Below are positions 54,138 to 62,235 of a DNA stretch of 64,000 nucleotides, in pieces. Within the stretch, counting starts at the first letter, position 1. The number at the start of each line of letters is the position of its first letter. Source of the DNA: Pseudomonas paraglycinae. Lineage in GTDB: Bacteria; Pseudomonadota; Gammaproteobacteria; Pseudomonadales; Pseudomonadaceae. The notes beneath the pieces are model-generated. The model was not told where the DNA came from and ran no database searches. It saw nothing but the letters and a program-made list of their open reading frames with translations. The DNA lies in assembly GCF_021601625.1 (NCBI RefSeq), contig NZ_BQHR01000001.1, positions 62,001 to 126,000 on the forward strand, written 5' to 3'. The translations under genes and the position numbers were made by a program.

Positions 54138-54887
54138 TCAATAGATGCTGAACGGGAAGTACTTGTCGTTGATCTTTTTGTAGGTACCGTCGGCGACGAT
54201 TTCCTTCAATGCGGCGTTCAGCTTCTCGCGCAATGGGTCACCTTTGCGCACGGCGATGCCGATCTTGTCGCTTTCCACGACCGGGTCACCCTTGAACTCG
54301 TAGTTCTTGCCGGCGTCGGTTTTCAGCCAGTCATAGTTGGCGTACTTGTCGGCGAGGATGGCATCGACACGACCGGAGGTCAGGTCCAGGTAGGCGTTTT
54401 CCTGGGTGTCATAAAGTTTGACCTGGATATCGCTACCGTAAGTGTCTTCGAGCCAGGTGCCTGCCAAGGTTGCGCGTTGCGTACCGATGATCTTGCCCTT
54501 GAGCGCGTCCTTGTCGGTTTTGAAATCGACGTTTTTCGGCGCGATGAACTGCAGTTTGTTCGAGTAGTACGGGTCGGTGAAGTCCACCGCGCCCTTGCGC
54601 TCGTCGGTGATCGACAGCGAGGAAATCAGGAAGTCGAACTTCTTGGCGTTCAGGGCCGGGATGATGCCGTCCCAGTCGGAGGTGACCACGGAGCATTCAA
54701 CTTTCATCTTGGCGCACAGGGCGTCGCCGATGTCTTTGTCGAAGCCGACGACGTTGCCGCTGGCGTCTTTATTGTTGAACGGCGGGTAAGCCGCTTCGAT
54801 GCCCATCTTCAGGGTCTCGGCCATTGCACCGGCGCTGAACGCGAGTGTGACGGCGGCGGCCAGGAAGACCTTTTTGTAGTTCTGCAT
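54138..54887 (-). CDS. aotJ: Periplasmic lysine/arginine/ornithine-binding protein
   Basis: The product is 249 residues with a signal peptide (MQNYKKVFLAAAVTLAFSAG, cleavage near GAMA-ET). The mature protein starts TLKMGIEAAYPPFNNKDASG, with GFDKDIGDALCAKM, ISSLSITDERKGAVDFTDPY and the ligand-binding Arg/Asp positions of the ArgT/HisJ group. It should bind arginine, ornithine or lysine. It is between the ATPase and permease genes. Confidence 0.93.
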   Translation of the reverse strand: MQNYKKVFLAAAVTLAFSAGAMAETLKMGIEAAYPPFNNKDASGNVVGFDKDIGDALCAKMKVECSVVTSDWDGIIPALNAKKFDFLISSLSITDERKGAVDFTDPYYSNKLQFIAPKNVDFKTDKDALKGKIIGTQRATLAGTWLEDTYGSDIQVKLYDTQENAYLDLTSGRVDAILADKYANYDWLKTDAGKNYEFKGDPVVESDKIGIAVRKGDPLREKLNAALKEIVADGTYKKINDKYFPFSIY

Positions 54888-54900
54888 GCGGGTAGCTCCG

Positions 54901-55674
54901 TTAGCGGTTGCTGGACATGAATTGTTTGCAGCGCGCCGAAAGCGGGTTTTCGAACACCTGCTGTGGCGATCCTTGCTCTTCTACCAGGCCCTGGTGGAGG
55001 AACACCACCTCGCTGGAGACCTGACGGGCGAAGCCCATTTCATGGGTCACGAGCAGCATGGTGCGGCCTTCTTCGGCCAATGCGCGGATGACATTAAGTA
55101 CTTCCTGGACCATTTCCGGGTCAAGGGCGGAGGTGGGCTCGTCGAACAGGATCACCTTGGGCTGCATCGCCAGCGTGCGGGCAATCGCCGCGCGCTGCTG
55201 CTGGCCGCCGGACAGTTGCGCCGGGTAGGCGTGGCGCTTGTCGGCGATGCCGACCTTGGCCAGCAGCGCTTCGGCGACCTCGATGGCTTCGGCCTTGCTC
55301 TGGCCGAGCACGCGGCGCGGGGCTTCGATGATGTTGTCGAGCACGCTCATGTGCGGCCACAGATTAAAGTTTTGAAACACAAAACCAATCTCGGAGCGCA
55401 GGCGATTGATCTGCTTGCCGTCGGCGGCAACCAGTTCGCCATTCTTGGCGGCCTTGAGCTTGAGTTCTTCCCCGGCCACCAGGATCTGGCCCTGATGCGG
55501 GTTTTCCAACAGGTTGATGCAACGCAGGAACGTGGACTTGCCGGAACCGGAGGAACCCAGGATCGAGATCACATCGCCGTCGCGGGCGGTCAGCGAGATG
55601 CCTTTGAGCACCTCAAGCTGTCCGTAGCGTTTGTGCAAGTTGCGGATTTCAAGCGCGGGCGTGGCCTCAGCCAT
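54901..55674 (-). CDS. aotP: Basic amino-acid ABC transporter ATPase (HisP/AotP type)
   Basis: The product is 257 residues. Walker A is GSSGSGKST, the signature YPAQLSGGQQQRAAIARTLA, Walker B VILFDEPTSALDPEM and the switch VTHEMGFAR. HISLARC family spacing, with the FNLWPHMSVLDNI Q-loop. It is the first gene of the operon aotP-aotJ-aotQ-aotM-methyltransferase; gaps are small or negative, so one transcript is likely. Confidence 0.95.
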   Translation of the reverse strand: MAEATPALEIRNLHKRYGQLEVLKGISLTARDGDVISILGSSGSGKSTFLRCINLLENPHQGQILVAGEELKLKAAKNGELVAADGKQINRLRSEIGFVFQNFNLWPHMSVLDNIIEAPRRVLGQSKAEAIEVAEALLAKVGIADKRHAYPAQLSGGQQQRAAIARTLAMQPKVILFDEPTSALDPEMVQEVLNVIRALAEEGRTMLLVTHEMGFARQVSSEVVFLHQGLVEEQGSPQQVFENPLSARCKQFMSSNR

Positions 55675-56226
55675 GTGCGTTCCTCATATATGTTGCGCTC
55701 CTGCTGTTGGTTGGCCTTCCTGGCGAGGCGGCCAAGCTAGCATAGCGTTTCAATGGCAGCCAACAGCGCTACGAGCGGTAAACGGATGGCGTGTGGCAGG
55801 TTGTCGCATCGGCGCAGCAGGCTGTCGCCCCATCAACAACCGAACGGGTGTTTGAACGTGGATTCCCGTGGGTGTCGCGTAAAAAAAGGCGCGATGTTGC
55901 CACCTTTGGCGGGGTGTTGGAAGCGCTAACCGGCCGAACGTTCCTCATTCGCCCTTTTATTGTGCATCCCGTACTTTTTCAGTGTGTTTCTGGTGCGCTG
56001 ATTCGTTTGAAAAGTGAGTCGCAGGGTAACGCTTTGGCGAAAGGCCATTATTCTCAAGGACTTGCGATGACTGTCCGGTCGCGCGGAAAACCGCACGGCA
56101 GAAGAGTTTGAAACATTTTGGCGCATTTATTGCGTGCAGAATCCGGAACGCCCCGTTGGATTCTTTTTACGAGAAGGAACACCAGACGGGCCGGACGCAA
56201 TCGCTTTCCTCGCAAAGGTAGTTCCA
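55675..56226. promoter_or_regulatory. Divergent regulatory region aotP/gabP with a sigma-54 promoter candidate
   Basis: No gene is seen in 552 bases. On the plus strand TGGCGC-ATTTA-TTGC has GG at 56121-56122 and GC at 56133-56134, exactly the GG-N10-GC spacing of sigma-54 promoters, predicting a start near 56145. A hairpin at 56139-56170 follows. The gabP ribosome binding site lies before 56227. The aotP promoter is not identifiable by eye. Confidence 0.5.
56139..56170 (+). terminator. Terminator-like hairpin in the gabP upstream region
   Basis: AGAATCC and GGATTCT form a stem, with AACG-CCC-CGTT inside, followed by TTTTA. It could end a short upstream transcript, or attenuate gabP if transcription starts further upstream than the sigma-54 site. 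Confidence 0.5.
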
Positions 56227-57618
56227 ATGAGCAGTACCCAAAGCTCCAATGGCCTCGAACAGGGGCTCAAACCGCGTCATGTGACCATGCTGTCGATCGC
56301 CGGGGTGATCGGTGCAGGTCTGTTCGTAGGCTCCGGCCACGCCATCGCCGCTGCCGGTCCCGCTGTTCTCTTGGCTTACGCCGCTGCCGGCGCGCTGGTT
56401 GTGCTGGTGATGCGCATGCTCGGCGAAATGGCTGTTGCCTCGCCTGATACCGGCTCGTTCTCGACTTACGCCGACCGTGCCATCGGTCACTGGGCCGGTT
56501 TCACCATCGGCTGGCTGTACTGGTGGTTCTGGGTTTTGGTGATTCCGCTGGAAGCCAACGCCGCCGCAACCATCCTGCATGCGTGGTTCCCGGGTGTGGA
56601 TATCTGGGCGTTCGCGCTGATCATCACCATGCTGCTGACGGTGACCAACCTGTTCAGCGTGAAAAACTACGGTGAGTTCGAATTCTGGTTCGCCCTGCTC
56701 AAAGTGGTGGCGATCATCGGTTTCATCATTCTTGGCGTCGCGGCCATTTTCGGTTTCCTGCCGAACAGCCAGGTCAGCGGCGTGTCGCACATCTTCGACA
56801 CCCAGGGCTTCCTGCCAAACGGCATGGGCGCAGTGCTGGGCGCAATCCTGACCACCATGTTCTCCTTCATGGGTACCGAGATCGTGACCATCGCGGCCGC
56901 GGAATCAAAGAACCCTGGCAAGCAGATCTCCAAGGCCACCAACTCGGTGATCTGGCGGATCGGCCTGTTCTACCTCGTGTCGATCTTCATCGTTGTGGCC
57001 CTGGTGCCATGGAACGACCCGGTTCTGGCCAGCGTCGGTTCCTACCAGACCGTGCTTGAGCGCATGGGCATCCCGAACGCCAAGATGATCGTCGACATCG
57101 TGGTTCTGGTTGCTGTGACCAGCTGCCTGAACTCGGCGCTGTACACCTCTTCGCGCATGCTGTTCTCCCTCGGCAAGCGTGGCGATGCACCGGCCATGGC
57201 GACCCGCACCAACAAGAGCGGCACGCCTTACTGGGCGGTGATGCTGTCTACCGGCGCGGCGTTCCTGTGCACCTTCGCCAACTACGTGGCCCCGGCTGCG
57301 GTGTTCGAGTTCCTGCTGGCGAGCTCCGGCGCCATCGCGCTGCTGGTGTACCTGGTGATCGCGATTTCGCAACTGCGCATGCGTAAACAACGCATGGCTC
57401 GCGGCGAGAAAATCGTCTTCAGCATGTGGCTGTTCCCGGGCCTGACCTACGCGGTGATCGTATTCATCGTCGCGGCCCTGACCATCATGCTGTTCCAGGA
57501 CGCCCACCGCGTGGAAATCCTCGCGACCGGCCTGCTGAGTCTGGTCGTCGTAGCTACCGGTCTGTTGGTAGCTCGTCGTCGCAAGGTGGAAAACCGTGGT
57601 GCGGCAGTTTTGAACTGA
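56227..57618 (+). CDS. gabP: GABA permease
   Basis: The product is 463 residues, an APC-superfamily amino-acid permease with twelve hydrophobic segments. The start SNGLEQGLKPRHVTMLSIAG and VIGAGLFVGSGHAIAAAGPA are typical of GabP/AnsP-type permeases; EIVTIAAAESKNPGKQISKA lies in the conserved cytoplasmic loop. It should import 4-aminobutyrate; related proline or aromatic permeases are less close. The start is the ATG at 56227. A two-way terminator follows the stop. Confidence 0.88.
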   Translation: MSSTQSSNGLEQGLKPRHVTMLSIAGVIGAGLFVGSGHAIAAAGPAVLLAYAAAGALVVLVMRMLGEMAVASPDTGSFSTYADRAIGHWAGFTIGWLYWWFWVLVIPLEANAAATILHAWFPGVDIWAFALIITMLLTVTNLFSVKNYGEFEFWFALLKVVAIIGFIILGVAAIFGFLPNSQVSGVSHIFDTQGFLPNGMGAVLGAILTTMFSFMGTEIVTIAAAESKNPGKQISKATNSVIWRIGLFYLVSIFIVVALVPWNDPVLASVGSYQTVLERMGIPNAKMIVDIVVLVAVTSCLNSALYTSSRMLFSLGKRGDAPAMATRTNKSGTPYWAVMLSTGAAFLCTFANYVAPAAVFEFLLASSGAIALLVYLVIAISQLRMRKQRMARGEKIVFSMWLFPGLTYAVIVFIVAALTIMLFQDAHRVEILATGLLSLVVVATGLLVARRRKVENRGAAVLN

Positions 57619-57635
57619 TCCGCCACGAGTAACGC

Positions 57636-57673
57636 AAAACGGCCGCTGTCAGTGATGACAAGCGGCCGTTTTT
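57636..57673. terminator. Bidirectional terminator after gabP
   Basis: AAAACGGCCGCT, loop, AGCGGCCGTTTTT between the convergent gabP and 57689 genes. Confidence 0.92.
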
Positions 57674-57688
57674 GTTACTGCGAGCGGT

Positions 57689-58141
57689 TTATTCGCTCTT
57701 TTCTTCCTGCGCTTCCACCGACTGACCGTAGGTGTCCAGCGCAATCCCGAAATCGCTGATGAACTGCGGTTCGCTCAGCCACGCCTGGGCGGTCTCGCGA
57801 TCCATGCCATCGGCCCACATGCGGTAGTCGATCAGCATGTCGGCGGCCAGGTGAGTGGCGGCCATGCCTTCGTTCTCGGCGTTTTCCATGTCCAGCAGTT
57901 CAGGATGGTCGACGATGATGAACGCCAGTTCACGCAGCAGCGTCAGGAGCATTTCGTTGCGGCTGACGGCTTCGGCGTCGCGCATTTTGCTGAACATCGC
58001 CAGGGTGTATTCCGGGATCGGCTCGGCGAGGTGACCGAGGTCATCGTCCTGGGCCAGCGGTTTGCGACCGACCATGCGGATTTGCTTGGCTTTGGCCTTG
58101 GCGCGTTTGGCGCGTTTCTGTTGCTTGTTCAGGGATGCCAT
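57689..58141 (-). CDS. Small protein with basic N-terminus, paralogue of the next gene upstream
   Basis: The product is 150 residues. The first 25 residues are strongly basic (MASLNKQQKRAKRAKAKAKQ), as in nucleic-acid- or ribosome-binding tails; the rest is acidic and helical, with ADMLIDYRMWADGMDRETAQ and AWLSEPQFISDFG. The protein at 58148-58561 has the same plan and a near-identical N-terminus, so they arose by duplication. I know them only as conserved Pseudomonas proteins. They are 6 bases apart on one transcript. Confidence 0.75.
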   Translation of the reverse strand: MASLNKQQKRAKRAKAKAKQIRMVGRKPLAQDDDLGHLAEPIPEYTLAMFSKMRDAEAVSRNEMLLTLLRELAFIIVDHPELLDMENAENEGMAATHLAADMLIDYRMWADGMDRETAQAWLSEPQFISDFGIALDTYGQSVEAQEEKSE

Positions 58142-58147
58142 GGGAAC

Positions 58148-58561
58148 TCAGTTTTTCTGTTGGGTTTGTGCGGCGATTGCGTCGGACGCGGCCACATAGT
58201 CTTTCTGGAAATCCGGCGATTCGATCCACGCCAGAGCGCCTGCCTCGTCAGTCTCGGTGGCCCACTGGCGGTACTGGATCAGCGCGGCGAGGATGAAGTC
58301 CATCGCGCCTTCTTCGCCTTCCTGCTCGTACACCAGCTCCAGCAGCGGGTCTTCGAGGAACGCGGTGCACAGGGCCTGCTGGCTGATCTTTTCGGCGTCG
58401 ATCATTTTCTTGAACAGTTCGGTCAGGTCCACCGACTCGAAATCGATGCGGTCGTCGTTCGGGTCCAGCTCGACCGGCGTTTCCGCGCGTTTGGTGCGGT
58501 TCTGCTTGGCCTTGGTCTTGGCCCGGGCGGCGCGTTTTTGCTGCTTGTTGGCGGAAGCCAT
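58148..58561 (-). CDS. Small protein with basic N-terminus, paralogue of 57689 gene
   Basis: The product is 137 residues, starting MASANKQQKRAARAKTKAKQ. It continues with an acidic helical part containing FILAALIQYRQWATETDEAG and ALAWIESPDFQKDY, aligned to its paralogue. The start at 58561 gives an N-terminus matching the paralogue; in-frame sequence to 58669 does not. Function unknown; an RNA- or ribosome-associated role is only a guess from the basic tail. Confidence 0.75.
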   Translation of the reverse strand: MASANKQQKRAARAKTKAKQNRTKRAETPVELDPNDDRIDFESVDLTELFKKMIDAEKISQQALCTAFLEDPLLELVYEQEGEEGAMDFILAALIQYRQWATETDEAGALAWIESPDFQKDYVAASDAIAAQTQQKN

Positions 58562-58581
58562 GGTGTGTGTTCCGTGGTGCG

Positions 58582-59535
58582 TTAAAGGGCTTGGCTGCGT
58601 GGGATTTCGCGCCCCGGTGTGTCGGAGGCCAGTTCTCCGGTCTGCAGCCAGGTCAGAGCGATGGGCCATAGTGTGGCTTGGTATGCGTTGCGAAAAAAGG
58701 CGAAATGTCCGACTTGCTGTTCGCCGATGTCCTGCGGCTCGATTCGCAGGTGGGTCTTCTGCGCATTCTGGAAGTAAGCCAGCAGGCGTTCGATGGCGGG
58801 AATCGTGCCGTAGGGATCGTCGCTGATGCTGATTGCCAGGGCTTTGGCCCGGACGTTGGCGAAGGGCAAGTCCGTCATCGTTCTCCCGCTCGGGCGCCGC
58901 TCATAGCGCGCGGCAGGTGTGCTCCAGTCGCGCACCACACCGGCAGGCGTGTCTTCCAGCCAGCCAATTCGTTTGCCCGGGAAGTAGCCACAGAACAGCG
59001 TGACCAGCGGCATCAGCAGGTGCCATTTGCCGAACATTCGCCAGCGGTGCTCGGGCGCGTAATCGCGCCAGTAAGCGAATTGCGCGCCGACCGTCACCAG
59101 TCGTCGGATTACCTGTCCGGACGCCCCCAGGCCTGCTGCGCAGCCGCCGAAGCTGTGCCCGACCACATCGATCGGCTGCCCGGGAAACTCTCGCTGCGCG
59201 CGTTTGAGCATCGCCTCGAAATCCAGCGCGCCCCAATCCGTCCACGAAGCCTGCAAATGCCTCATCGACTTCGGCCGCGACTCGCCAATGCCCCGGTAGT
59301 CGTAAATGATCACGTCGAAGCCGTTGGCGAACAGATACGCCGCGAAGCGCGAGTAGTGGCGGCAGCGCACGGACGTGGCGGCGTTGATGATCACCACCGG
59401 GCATTGTGGATCCGGTGTCGCGTGACGCCAGGTGAAACCGCCGAGCAGATAGCCGTCGGCGGCGGGCTCGTGGAAGGGCTCGCTTTCAACGTCGGATGCT
59501 TGGCCAAGGGGAGGCGGCGCACTTTGTAGGTTCAT
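58582..59535 (-). CDS. Alpha/beta-hydrolase
   Basis: The product is 317 residues. The oxyanion region is followed by NGFDVIIYDYRGIGESRPKS, the nucleophile elbow VVGHSFGGCAAGLG (GHSFGG) and a late acid-His segment with ISDDPYGTIPAIERL and the catalytic His candidate in QQVGHFAFFRNAYQ. No signal peptide is seen. Possible roles are an ester or lipid hydrolase; the substrate is unknown. It diverges from the secreted protein at 59798; the 262-base gap holds two perfect palindromes that may be its operator. Confidence 0.82.
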   Translation of the reverse strand: MNLQSAPPPLGQASDVESEPFHEPAADGYLLGGFTWRHATPDPQCPVVIINAATSVRCRHYSRFAAYLFANGFDVIIYDYRGIGESRPKSMRHLQASWTDWGALDFEAMLKRAQREFPGQPIDVVGHSFGGCAAGLGASGQVIRRLVTVGAQFAYWRDYAPEHRWRMFGKWHLLMPLVTLFCGYFPGKRIGWLEDTPAGVVRDWSTPAARYERRPSGRTMTDLPFANVRAKALAISISDDPYGTIPAIERLLAYFQNAQKTHLRIEPQDIGEQQVGHFAFFRNAYQATLWPIALTWLQTGELASDTPGREIPRSQAL

Positions 59536-59601
59536 GGGTTTAGAGCCTGGCTAGGACGGGTCGAGAATGAACTTCACGCGGGATGTAACGCAATGACTTG
59601 G

Positions 59602-59662
59602 TACGCAGTGCGTAGCGGATTGACGGTTCGAGGCGGTCGCCAATCCGTGACGCAGTGCGTCA
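59602..59662. promoter_or_regulatory. Two perfect palindromes with a shared core, putative operators
   Basis: TACGCAGTGCGTA (59602-59614) and TGACGCAGTGCGTCA (59648-59662) are both perfect inverted repeats around one central base and share ACGCAGTGCGT. Their centres are 47 bases apart. They lie between the divergent genes at 59535 and 59798. Dimeric TetR- or GntR-like repressors bind such sites; none is encoded next to them. Confidence 0.6.
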
Positions 59663-59797
59663 TGAATTGGCTGGAAGATACTTCTGTAGTCCTTTTCGCA
59701 TTCAAGGCAACTCCCAATCGTTCTAAAACCCGCCCCGCAAGAAAAAATCTAAAAAGAGGTAACGATTGGGTTCCACGAGAGCCCGGGAGTCGTCCTC

Positions 59798-60247
59798 ATG
59801 AAACGCGTTCTTTCATTCGTGCTGCCCCTTGCCGCTGCGGCGGTACTGCTGTTTCCGATCATGGCGCAGGCTGCGAGTCTGGAGCCGATCGACAATTCCG
59901 CTGTGCAGGTTCAACAGCAAGAGCAAAACGGCGTTCGCTATCTGGCCGGCGGGATTGGTGAAGATGAGTCGAAAGCCATTCAGCAATCCGCGGGCTACAA
60001 CCTGCACATGACCTTCGCTGTCGGTACGCAAAACGAATACACCGCCGATGTCGACGTGGCGATCCAGAAAGCCCCCGGTCAAACCGTGCTGACGCTGAAT
60101 CAGACCGGGCCATTGGTGTACGTTCAGTTACCGCCAGGCAAGTACACGGTCGTCGCCACCCGCAAGGGTGAAACGCGTCGGGATGTGGCGCAAGTAGGCG
60201 GCGGTGCTGCGCGCAATCTGGTGTTCCACTGGAGCGACAACACCTAA
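59798..60247 (+). CDS. Secreted protein with carboxypeptidase-regulatory-like fold
   Basis: The product is 149 residues with a signal peptide (MKRVLSFVLPLAAAAVLLFP, cleaved near AQA-AS). The mature part is beta-rich: NLHMTFAVGTQNEYTADVDV and PPGKYTVVATRKGETRRDVA look like an immunoglobulin-like carboxypeptidase-regulatory repeat. No catalytic residues are expected. GGGAG lies 9 bases before the start. The last 4 bases overlap the end of the convergent gene. Confidence 0.72.
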   Translation: MKRVLSFVLPLAAAAVLLFPIMAQAASLEPIDNSAVQVQQQEQNGVRYLAGGIGEDESKAIQQSAGYNLHMTFAVGTQNEYTADVDVAIQKAPGQTVLTLNQTGPLVYVQLPPGKYTVVATRKGETRRDVAQVGGGAARNLVFHWSDNT

Positions 60248-60582
60248 CGTCGCCGACGGTCACGCCCGGGTGGCGTGACCGTCGCGGTGCGTCCCATCCA
60301 GATCAGAAGCCAGGCAGCGCCCGACAGGAAGAGTGCGAAGAGGCAGTGCGTGGCAACAGTGAACCAGAAGTCGAAGGACTGTTCGGCCTGTGAATACACG
60401 GCGAAGTGTTTCCCCCGAGCCATGTTGCTGATGCGTCCCTGAATCAGGCCGTTCACCGTTTCATAAGTGATCAGGCCTACGCAGAGGGTCAGTACGGTGC
60501 CGAGAGCGATCATCAACCAGTCGGTGCGTTTTACGGGTGGCGCAGGATGGGGCAGGGGGACGCGGGTTCTTTTCTGGTTCAT
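60244..60582 (-). CDS. Small membrane protein with two transmembrane segments
   Basis: The product is 112 residues. Two membrane helices are clear: WLMIALGTVLTLCVGLITYE (about 21-40) and FTVATHCLFALFLSGAAWLL (about 74-95), with basic ends at both termini (N-terminal MNQKRTRVPLPHP, C-terminal GRDRRRR) that suggest cytoplasmic tails. I do not recognise the family. Its 3' end overlaps the convergent secreted-protein gene by 4 bases. Confidence 0.62.
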   Translation of the reverse strand: MNQKRTRVPLPHPAPPVKRTDWLMIALGTVLTLCVGLITYETVNGLIQGRISNMARGKHFAVYSQAEQSFDFWFTVATHCLFALFLSGAAWLLIWMGRTATVTPPGRDRRRR

Positions 60583-60679
60583 CGCGGTGATGACCCTCTT
60601 CCTTAAGGGTTGAGCAACGTATCGCGAATTCCGGCCTGCAAGAAGGGCGGGATCGGGCCGTCATCAAATCGCAGGCATA

Positions 60680-60714
60680 AAAAAACCCTGAATCTTGCGA
60701 TTCAGGGTTTTCGG
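60680..60714 (-). terminator. Terminator of tRNA-Phe
   Basis: On the minus strand AACCCTGAATC, loop GCAA, GATTCAGGGTTTTTTT. It follows the tRNA 3' end within 5 bases. Confidence 0.93.
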
Positions 60715-60718
60715 TATT

Positions 60719-60794
60719 TGGTGCCCAGAGACGGAATCGAACCGCCGACACGGGGATTTTCAATCCCCTGCTCTACCGACTGAGCTATCTGGGC
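60719..60794 (-). tRNA. tRNA-Phe (anticodon GAA)
   Basis: A 76-base cloverleaf with encoded CCA. Acceptor stem GCCCAGA/TCTGGGC, D-arm TAGCTCAGTCGGTAGAGC, anticodon arm GGGGATTGAAAATCCCC reading GAA, T-arm GGCGGTTCGATTCCGTC. It lies downstream of asmA-mutY-yggX on the same strand and may share their transcript. Confidence 0.97.
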
Positions 60795-60898
60795 AACGGG
60801 GCGCATTAAAAGGGTTTTTCGGATTTACGTCAACGACTTTTTTAAAATTTCTTAAATTAATTCCGTCGCTTACGATCCGACCCCCGATTTCGCGGGGT

Positions 60899-61171
60899 TT
60901 ACTCTGCAGGCGGAACGTAGCCTTCCGCTTGAGCGTATTCCTCGCCGGAGAAGTACTTGTCCATTTCGCCCTGAAGAAATTTGCGGTCTTCGGCGTTCAT
61001 CATGTTCAGGCGTTTTTCGTTGATCAGCAGTGTCTGGTGTTTCTGCCAGTCGGCCCAGGCCTTGGCCGAGACGTGTTCGAAGATGTCCTGGCCCTTGGCG
61101 CCCGGGTACGGTGGGCGCTCCAGACCTTCGAGTTGTTCTTTGTACTTGCGGCACATTACGGTGCGGGTCAT
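60899..61171 (-). CDS. yggX: YggX, Fe(2+)-trafficking protein
   Basis: The product is 90 residues, the family size. It starts [20 protein letters not shown] with the key Cys7, and has [20 protein letters not shown] and [20 protein letters not shown]. YggX protects iron-sulfur proteins from oxidation and aids iron handling. It overlaps mutY by 4 bases; mutY-yggX pairing is conserved in gammaproteobacteria, where YggX may help the [4Fe-4S] enzyme MutY. Confidence 0.96.
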   Translation of the reverse strand: MTRTVMCRKYKEQLEGLERPPYPGAKGQDIFEHVSAKAWADWQKHQTLLINEKRLNMMNAEDRKFLQGEMDKYFSGEEYAQAEGYVPPAE

Positions 61172-62235
61172 GTCGACTCTCCTGCATTCAAGACGGCGGC
61201 CGCGCGTTCGAGCAAGGTCTTGACCGGGGCGGCGAGGCCCAGGCGCGGCGGGGTGGCGAGGTTATACCAGAGCCAGTCGGCCTCGGCCACGTGACCGCCG
61301 GCCTCCTGCACCTGAACCAGCCAGGGTTCGATGGACAGCTGGAAGTGGCTGAAGGTGTGGACCAGGCTCGGCAGCGCCTGCTGCTCGCCCAGTTCCAGCG
61401 AGTGCTGCGCAGCGAGGTGTTGCAGGTCGTCGAGGCCATCGAGTTCCGGCAGGCTCCACAAACCGCCCCACAATCCGCTGGACGGGCGGCGATAAAGCAG
61501 AATCGCGCCCTCCTCGTTGGCCAGCAGCGGCATCAGCGTGCGTTTCTGCGGGATAGCCTTGCGCGGTTTGGGGATCGGGTAACGCGTCTCCAGGCCGAGC
61601 ATGTGCGCTTCGCAGCCCTTTTCCAGCGGACACAGGAGGCAGCTCGGCTTGCTGCGGGTGCAGAGCGTGGCGCCCAGATCCATCATCGCCTGGGTGTAGG
61701 CGTTGACCCGATCCTGCGGCGTAAAGCGCTCGGCGTTGGCCCACAGCTGTTTGGCGACCTTTGGCTCGCCGGGGTAGCCCTCCTGCGCGGTAAAGCGCGC
61801 CAGCACCCGTTTGACGTTGCCGTCGAGGATTGGCGCGCGCAGGGCCATGCTGATGCTGGCGATCGCGCCAGCGGTGGACAGGCCGATGCCCGGCAGCTCG
61901 GTAAGCTTCTCGACATCGCGCGGAAACTCGCCGCCATACTGGCTGACGACGATCTTCGCGGTCTTCTGCAAGTTGCGCGCGCGGGTGTAGTAACCCAGGC
62001 CCGTCCACAGGTGCAGCACCTCGTCCTCCGGCGCTTCGGCCAGGGCTTCGACCGTCGGCAGTGCCGCCATGAACCGGTCGAAGTAATTGAGCACGGTGCT
62101 GACCTGAGTCTGCTGCAACATGATCTCGGACACCCACACCCGATACGGGTTGATGTTCTGTTGCCAGGGCAAATCATGGCGTCCGTGGCGGTCGAACCAT
62201 TCCAGCACCGCCGTGGAAAACTGCTCCGCTCTCAT
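61168..62235 (-). CDS. mutY: MutY, A/G-specific adenine DNA glycosylase
   Basis: MutY removes adenine mispaired with 8-oxoguanine. The product is 355 residues. It has [38 protein letters not shown], the helix-hairpin-helix [14 protein letters not shown], the catalytic Asp in [13 protein letters not shown], and the [4Fe-4S] cluster in [17 protein letters not shown] (C-X6-C-X2-C-X5-C). A C-terminal Nudix-like domain that reads 8-oxoG covers about 220-350. It overlaps asmA and yggX by 4 bases each. Confidence 0.97.
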   Translation of the reverse strand: MRAEQFSTAVLEWFDRHGRHDLPWQQNINPYRVWVSEIMLQQTQVSTVLNYFDRFMAALPTVEALAEAPEDEVLHLWTGLGYYTRARNLQKTAKIVVSQYGGEFPRDVEKLTELPGIGLSTAGAIASISMALRAPILDGNVKRVLARFTAQEGYPGEPKVAKQLWANAERFTPQDRVNAYTQAMMDLGATLCTRSKPSCLLCPLEKGCEAHMLGLETRYPIPKPRKAIPQKRTLMPLLANEEGAILLYRRPSSGLWGGLWSLPELDGLDDLQHLAAQHSLELGEQQALPSLVHTFSHFQLSIEPWLVQVQEAGGHVAEADWLWYNLATPPRLGLAAPVKTLLERAAAVLNAGEST

